DNA of 64,000 bases from Neurospora tetrasperma FGSC 2508 (Eukaryota; Ascomycota; Sordariomycetes; Sordariales; Sordariaceae), in the NCBI RefSeq assembly GCF_000213175.1, contig NW_009799099.1, positions 4,032,473-4,096,472 on the forward strand. The letters run 5' to 3'. Positions 59,044 to 64,000 of this stretch are shown one piece after another. The number at the start of each line of letters is the position of its first letter. Position 1 is the first letter of the stretch. The notes below the pieces were generated by a model, which did no database searches, was not told the DNA's origin, and saw only the letters and a program-made list of their open reading frames with translations. Made by a program: the position numbers and the translations under genes.

Positions 59044-60781
59044 TATTTCGAGAGGAGGTGAGTGATGCCGAGTGGGGTGTCTTTCTAGATAGTTGGGTGA
59101 TGCCAGAGGTGATGATGACCCACGGTACCACAGATTCCAACCGACTTTAAGTGAGAAGAGGGATAGATATATATGTCTTGAGAATAAAAGGGAAGGGCCG
59201 AGAGAGTGGTGTTTCTGAGGGTAGGTTCAGGAGGGTGGCTACCTTACCCCTAGAGGTACATAAGCAATAAGTGAGGGGGAGGGGCTATGAGCCTATAGTA
59301 GGAATCTGCGACAGCTTGCTGCTGTGATCTTGTGAGTGTCGAATGTGATGGCCAACGCTGGTTGGCTTCTTTATTGGGCTGTCACCGTTAACAAATGATG
59401 AGTTGATTCAAGACTTTAGATGTAATAAGGCCCTGTGGTCAATGGGAACATCGGACGAACAGATGAAGAGACAGAATTGGAGAAGTTTGAGGTGACGATA
59501 AAACAAATGAGCCGGCGGCTATCGCTACCGTACCTCTGCGCGTTCCATCAGTTGGATGCTGTGTCGTTCCGGACCGACGAGGTGAAACACTATCACTGCC
59601 TTTCAGCTGACGAGGGGTGTCAGAGAGGCGACAGGGGATCAGGTTCCCCAGGTTTCAACCACCAACAGCCGCCCTGGCAGACGTCACATCACCGGCTCTC
59701 AAGCCAGACTCACTCACACATGCTCGACATCGTTTCAACGGTCCCAGACGAACGGCGGATCCTTTCGAGATTTGTATCAGTTGTGTGGAGGGTGCGGAGG
59801 AGCGAGGCCGTTGTGCCAAATCCCACGATATGAAAAAGATTGCGGCATTCCCATCTATAAGTAAAGCTATCTGTGGGTACGTATGTGGGATAGTTACCTA
59901 ATGTAAAGCATTGGTTTGGGTGGTAAGACGGCGTAAAAGTTGCTGTACTTGAACTCCCTAAATGCCGGCAGTATATCTGAAACGCTGTTGCTATTCTGTA
60001 GGTGTAGTATCATGGTAATTTGAAGTCGGTGTTTGGCTACGCGGAACTCTCACTATACCAAAGCGGACCTCATAACAACAACAGAGGGTATGTTGTATGA
60101 ATGCGGGTGATGTAATAGCCTGTTCATAGATGTGATAGCACCGAACTCATTACATACTTAGAGAACGCTAGAAGGGCGATGTAGACAGTTATGTCGGGTA
60201 TGAGTGCGGCTTTACCATCTCCCTCGGTGTAAATGAAGTTTGGAGATGCTTCCTAATAGCATTATAACAAGCTACACCGGGCTTTCTCATGCATATCTGT
60301 TAGTGGAAATCCTCTCCGCTAACGGTGCTGGGAACGAACAGAGCACCCCGCTGAAGCATACCTAGGAATTCGGCACTTGCAGACCGGGGCGATACCAGGA
60401 TTTGTGGTAGTATGGATCCACTTGAATTTCTGTCATCCGTAGGCCGAGGCCCAAGTTCAGATCACCTTCACTCTCACCATGACACCCACGAGCTGTTATG
60501 AAAAACACTCTCCCCCGAATTGTGATCGAGCGTGGCGGCTACGAGAACTGAGACTTCAACACTTTTAAAGAAAAGGAACGTCTCGACCAGCAATTGTTCG
60601 ACGTCATGCAACTTGGGCTTCCCTAACCCTGTGCGTTGAGTTTCGTCCACTTCACCACAATCTCCACTGACATTTCTTGCTGATACGTTCCAGAAACTTT
60701 CGTTTTCACCCCCTTCTCGGTTCACTCACACCAATCCTCACTTCAGCATACGACATTGTCTGGTCCCCAAGCTCTTGAGAA
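59044..60781. other. Intergenic region between divergent genes
   Basis: This is a 1.7-kb spacer upstream of both flanking genes. Frames of up to 132 codons (59435..59833) have no recognisable motif. No gene was seen. Confidence 0.5.
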
Positions 60782-61645
60782 ATGACCATCATGGCATTTC
60801 GGCCCAAGATGAACGACGCCATGGACGAAGTCGTTGACCTTCGCCCTCACACCGCCCAACAGGCTGGCTCTGCCCGCAAGCCCGATATGCGGGTTGATTT
60901 TTCCACGCTTGGAAACTCCGAGCTAGCCAGCAAGCTCCCCGGCTTTCTTGAGGAGATGGCCCGTGCGAATCGCGAGACGCAAGAGCTGATGGCAGCCGAC
61001 CCCAAGGCTGCTCGAATTGAGATCGATGATGACGAGGAGGTCGACACGCAGGTCATCGAGATGAATCTCTACTCGGGCGTGCTGGAGTCGGAGGAACCAA
61101 AAAAGGAGATTGTGATGCCCAACGGGCAACCTTTGGCCGGGAATGGTGCGGATGGCGACAGCGATGCTGAGCCATTCATCTCAGAGCCGGTTAGAGTCAG
61201 GCACACAACCAACAACAACCGAAAGCGCCGAGCGCCGTCTTCCTCCTCCTCCAACTCCAGTGGTAGCAGCAGTAGCAGCAGCTCTGAAGGAGAGACACGT
61301 ATTATCAAGATTCCAATCCTGGAAAGCAAAAATGCTAGGGAGGGCTCTTTGGACACACAAGCATCTGCGGACAGCACAGAAAGCTCAGGCTCCTTCTCGC
61401 GGGAAGTATCATCCCCAAAGAAGAAAATCGCCACCAAAGAATGCAGTCCCGCCCCTCCTGTGCAAGGTCAAGACGTCCAGGACTGGGTGGATGATCAGCC
61501 ATCTATGACAGGGGATTACACCGAGATTCCCGGGGCCCCTCCTAGGAAGATGCTGATTCCTCGCACCCGCGTTGGTGCTAAAGAGTCGCAACAGAATGTT
61601 CAGGACTGGGTAAATAACCAGGCGGATCAAGAGGCGGATGAATGA
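60782..61645 (+). CDS. Intronless hypothetical protein with repeated VQDWV motif
   Basis: A single exon codes for 287 residues starting MTIMAF; a second start is possible at 60791. I do not recognise the family. The N-terminal 80 residues look folded and partly helical (STLGNSELASKLPGFLEEMARANRETQEL). A DDDEE acidic patch, a NNNRKRR basic patch that may be a nuclear signal, a 20-residue Ser-rich run and an acidic end follow. The pentapeptide VQDWV occurs twice, each time followed by Asp/Asn residues (61475-61489 and 61598-61612). The gene has no intron and is followed 47 nt after its stop by a 29-nt poly(A) tract, discussed in the findings. Codon use looks like that of neighbouring genes. Confidence 0.8.
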   Translation: MTIMAFRPKMNDAMDEVVDLRPHTAQQAGSARKPDMRVDFSTLGNSELASKLPGFLEEMARANRETQELMAADPKAARIEIDDDEEVDTQVIEMNLYSGVLESEEPKKEIVMPNGQPLAGNGADGDSDAEPFISEPVRVRHTTNNNRKRRAPSSSSSNSSGSSSSSSSEGETRIIKIPILESKNAREGSLDTQASADSTESSGSFSREVSSPKKKIATKECSPAPPVQGQDVQDWVDDQPSMTGDYTEIPGAPPRKMLIPRTRVGAKESQQNVQDWVNNQADQEADE

Positions 61646-61692
61646 GGAGAAGTAGGACACCAGGAAGAGTTACCAGAAGCGTAACTAGAGCC

Positions 61693-61723
<31 letters not shown>

Positions 61724-62848
61724 GAGGCTTCTCTCCTCCTCTTCAAGATCGAGGTACCGTTTTTCGACACACCACCACGATGCCTCGGCGTGCTCGTTGA
61801 ACCTTCTGAAGCAACCTGTCAGTACACAGGCATCGCTTGTTCCTCTTGTTTAGCACAACGCCATGTGCGCACCGCAAGCGAAACTGTAGTGGGGATTGCA
61901 ACAACTGGGGGCAAATCGGAAATAGCGGCGGCGATGATATCGGCCGGTCACGAGCATCATTGCAGAGGCACCGGGGGAACCAAGAAAAGCGTTTGCCGTT
62001 CTCTGCAGTGGGATCCAAATATTCATTCATGATTCCAGATGCTCCCCAGGACAACATAGATGGACGAACCGCAGGATGCAGGAATGGATGGCATTAGTTT
62101 GGCGTTAGTTTGGAGTACTTTCACTTGTTCTGGGAGATAGGGATGATGGAAAATGGGTAAGGAAAATGACGGGGAGGAGGCGTATTGAGTTTTTGTTTTA
62201 CAATAATGCCAGTTTCCTGGCTTCGGTCGCCAGCCCGTCCTGGCGCATACTCATCTATTCAGTTCGGCATTGTCGTGAATAGAGAGGGAGATGAATGAGG
62301 ATACACATCACGTCGTTCTGGGAATACTCTTCTTTTGTTTCGGGTGTCAATCAAGTTCCATTGACGGATTGAGACCTAAAAAGTCCCTGATGGAGCATAA
62401 TGCTTGTTATGCTCCATATTGACCGCAGAAAAACGATATACCCGGGGAATAGAAGTTCAAGAAGTACAGATATCGCCAAAGAAAAACCGAAACCACGCCA
62501 AGTCAGAAGTTGTACATAACTTCGGTGTATAATGAAGACAATGATGAGAGAAAGAGAATGTGAAGTTGAAAGCAAATGCCGTACCGCCGCGCCTTGTCCA
62601 GGCCAAACTCCACTCATCGCCATGGCTTTTACCTGCTTTCCTTTTCTTTCCTTTCCTCGCTTTCCTTCTTCCTTATGAAGGCCTTCACATTTTCCTCAAG
62701 CCACAGATCCACGCCACCAAAACCAAACTCGTTGAATCATACATTCAACCTTTGTAAAACGCCGTCCGTAAACTCCTTCCTGGCTTGCTTGCGTTATCCC
62801 ATCAATCCGTTCACTAAAAAACATGTCGAATCCAGACCAACTTCGTCA
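61646..62848. other. Intergenic region between convergent genes
   Basis: This is the 3' flank of the intronless gene and the kinesin. It contains a 29-nt poly(A) run at 61693-61721 and only short unconvincing frames. Confidence 0.5.
61693..61721 (+). repeat. 29-nt poly(A) tract just past a gene's stop codon
   Basis: An uninterrupted A-run on the sense strand of the upstream intronless gene, 47 nt after its stop codon. Confidence 0.95.
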
Positions 62849-64000
62849 TCATATGATGTTAGTCCTCACTCCCAGCGGTTTCCTGACGCCCAACTCATCC
62901 AGAAACCTCGTCTTATCATCCCCGATCTTGCGTCTAAACATGCTCAAATCCTTGAGCAAACCACTCATATACTCGTTCATGTCATGAGCCTTTTCGCTGA
63001 GATCAATTGTATCTTCGTCGTCGTCGTCTTCTTCTTCGTAAGTGTCATAATCATCGTCATGTTCATAAATGAGACCTTGATCATCATCACTAGTGACGCC
63101 CCTGCCGCTGTCGACGAAGGGGTCGTCCACCAACTTATTTTCCGTTTTTCGGCCGTGGGCGGTACTAACCTCACCCATGGCCATCAGCGGCACGGTCGCG
63201 TCCCCCGCGGACATGGCCAGCGAGGTAGTGGGGAACGAAGACACCTTGATAGGGTTGCGAAGACTCTCCAAGGCCAACTTGAGATGCAACCGCAACGCTT
63301 CATTTTCCGTTTGTAGAGACCGGATTTTGCCCTCGGCCACCAGGCTCTTCTCCTCCATCAACTGCTGCAGGCCTCGGACACGCGCTTGGTATTCCTCGAG
63401 CTGCTGTTCGGCGTCGAGAGCGCTCTTCTCACGGGTTTGGCTGTCGCTCACAACCAACTGTAACTGGCGGATCTCGGCGGCCATGGCGGCAATCTGGGCG
63501 TCGCGCTCGGCGGCGCTGACGCCATCGACTTGGTTGACCACGGCACGGGTGCGAATGCGCTTGGCTTGGTCGGCGTAGCGGAGCGTCGAGAGCGTCTCGT
63601 CATAGTCGGTGGGGGAGATACAGGCTATCATGGCGGTTTTGGAGTTGCCGCCAAGGGAATCTTTGAGGAGCCAGGTGAGAATGCTGTCACGGTAGGGGAC
63701 CACTGAGTTGGCTGCCCCTGGTGTTCGTCCTCTTCCGGATTTTACGGGAGAAGAAGGGCGGCTTGCGCTTGACTTTGGATCGGCAAGTGCGGCGATGACA
63801 CGCCCTAGAGTGGTCAGGGACTTGTTGATATTGCTCCCCTCACGGAGGCGTTGGCCAGTGGCCTCGGTGGACTTTGCTCGTTCGCTGCCAGCTAAGTCGA
63901 CAAGGCGGATACGACTGCTGCGCTCTGTGGTATCATCTGTCTCCAGGTCGTGGTGGATCTGCTTGAGCATAATAGTAAAGACGGCGTGGCTGCGGCTACT
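62849..64000 (-). CDS. Small kinesin-3 (Unc104/KIF1-related) motor, C-terminal part
   Basis: The frame is open to the right edge and codes for the last 383 residues; the ATP-binding P-loop lies outside the window. The motor part has switch [11 protein letters not shown], switch [25 protein letters not shown], and the kinesin-3 signature [20 protein letters not shown], then [13 protein letters not shown] ~25-residue Ser/Pro/Arg/Lys-rich insert sits between ALAD and VPYRDS, at the loop 12 position where kinesin-3 motors carry the K-loop. After the motor come a ~75-residue coiled coil, an acidic linker ([10 protein letters not shown]) and a short conserved-looking end ([18 protein letters not shown]). 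No FHA or PH domain follows, so this is a short fungal type like Neurospora NcKin3, which carries organelles along microtubules. No intron is visible in this part. Confidence 0.9.
   Translation of the reverse strand, partial: SSRSHAVFTIMLKQIHHDLETDDTTERSSRIRLVDLAGSERAKSTEATGQRLREGSNINKSLTTLGRVIAALADPKSSASRPSSPVKSGRGRTPGAANSVVPYRDSILTWLLKDSLGGNSKTAMIACISPTDYDETLSTLRYADQAKRIRTRAVVNQVDGVSAAERDAQIAAMAAEIRQLQLVVSDSQTREKSALDAEQQLEEYQARVRGLQQLMEEKSLVAEGKIRSLQTENEALRLHLKLALESLRNPIKVSSFPTTSLAMSAGDATVPLMAMGEVSTAHGRKTENKLVDDPFVDSGRGVTSDDDQGLIYEHDDDYDTYEEEDDDDEDTIDLSEKAHDMNEYMSGLLKDLSMFRRKIGDDKTRFLDELGVRKPLGVRTNII

Noticed and set aside
1-64000. tRNA, 5S rRNA, CRISPR, LTR or virus-like elements
   Set aside because: A scan for the tRNA B-box/T-arm pattern on both strands gave no arm with proper pairing. 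No 5S start, direct-repeat array, terminal repeats or reverse-transcriptase, integrase or capsid motifs were recognised. The scan was by eye, so diverged copies could be missed.

Overview
This window looks like nuclear DNA of a filamentous ascomycete, most likely Neurospora or a close relative in the Sordariaceae. The evidence is short introns (about 56-156 nt) with GTRNGY-type donors and CTRAY-like branch sites, start contexts of the CAMMATGGC kind, long gene-poor spacers without AT-rich mutated repeats, and the run ham-2 / DUF2011 gene / vib-1 followed later by a small kinesin-3, an order I recall from Neurospora crassa linkage group V. All names rest on reading protein motifs by eye; no database search was run.

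Layout. 1-297: first exons of mitochondrial EF-Tu (minus, cut by the left edge). 2.8-4.1 kb: a five-exon secreted low-complexity protein. 5.1-6.2 kb: a MARVEL-like membrane protein (minus). 9.8-10.9 kb: a DUF6454-like secreted protein. 12.3-13.6 kb: the Sis1-type Hsp40. 16.1-16.9 kb: a HAD phosphatase with a 9-nt first exon, facing RIT1, the initiator-tRNA ribosyl-phosphate transferase (17.0-18.5 kb, minus). 23.1-25.5 kb: a Zn(II)2Cys6 transcription factor. 26.3-29.8 kb: HAM-2/PRO22/Far11 of the STRIPAK complex (minus). 30.5-31.7 kb: a DUF2011 protein (minus). 34.6-36.9 kb: VIB-1, an NDT80/PhoG transcription factor (minus). 36.9-53.1 kb: a 16-kb stretch with no recognisable gene. 53.1-55.5 kb: an RWD-RBR ubiquitin ligase (minus), divergent from a PAP2/dolichyl-diphosphatase (56.5-57.5 kb). 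58.0-59.0 kb: an eIF4E-family cap-binding protein (minus). 60.8-61.6 kb: an intronless hypothetical gene followed by a poly(A) tract. 62.8-64.0 kb: the C-terminal part of a kinesin-3 (minus, cut by the right edge).

Most genes are housekeeping (organelle translation, chaperone, initiator-tRNA marking, cap binding, N-glycosylation lipid recycling, ubiquitin ligation, microtubule transport). The biologically linked part is 26-37 kb, where a hyphal-fusion gene (ham-2) and a regulator of vegetative incompatibility and protease secretion (vib-1) lie on the same strand with one gene between them.

I found no virus-like element, LTR element, CRISPR array, rRNA or tRNA gene. The least explained parts are the spacers: the 16-kb region upstream of vib-1 has several short frames with coding-like codon patterns, and the minus strand around 1.2-2.4 kb has a stop-ridden frame with similar composition. 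Both are offered as weak leads. Many long homopolymer and short-motif repeats punctuate the spacers and one intron.
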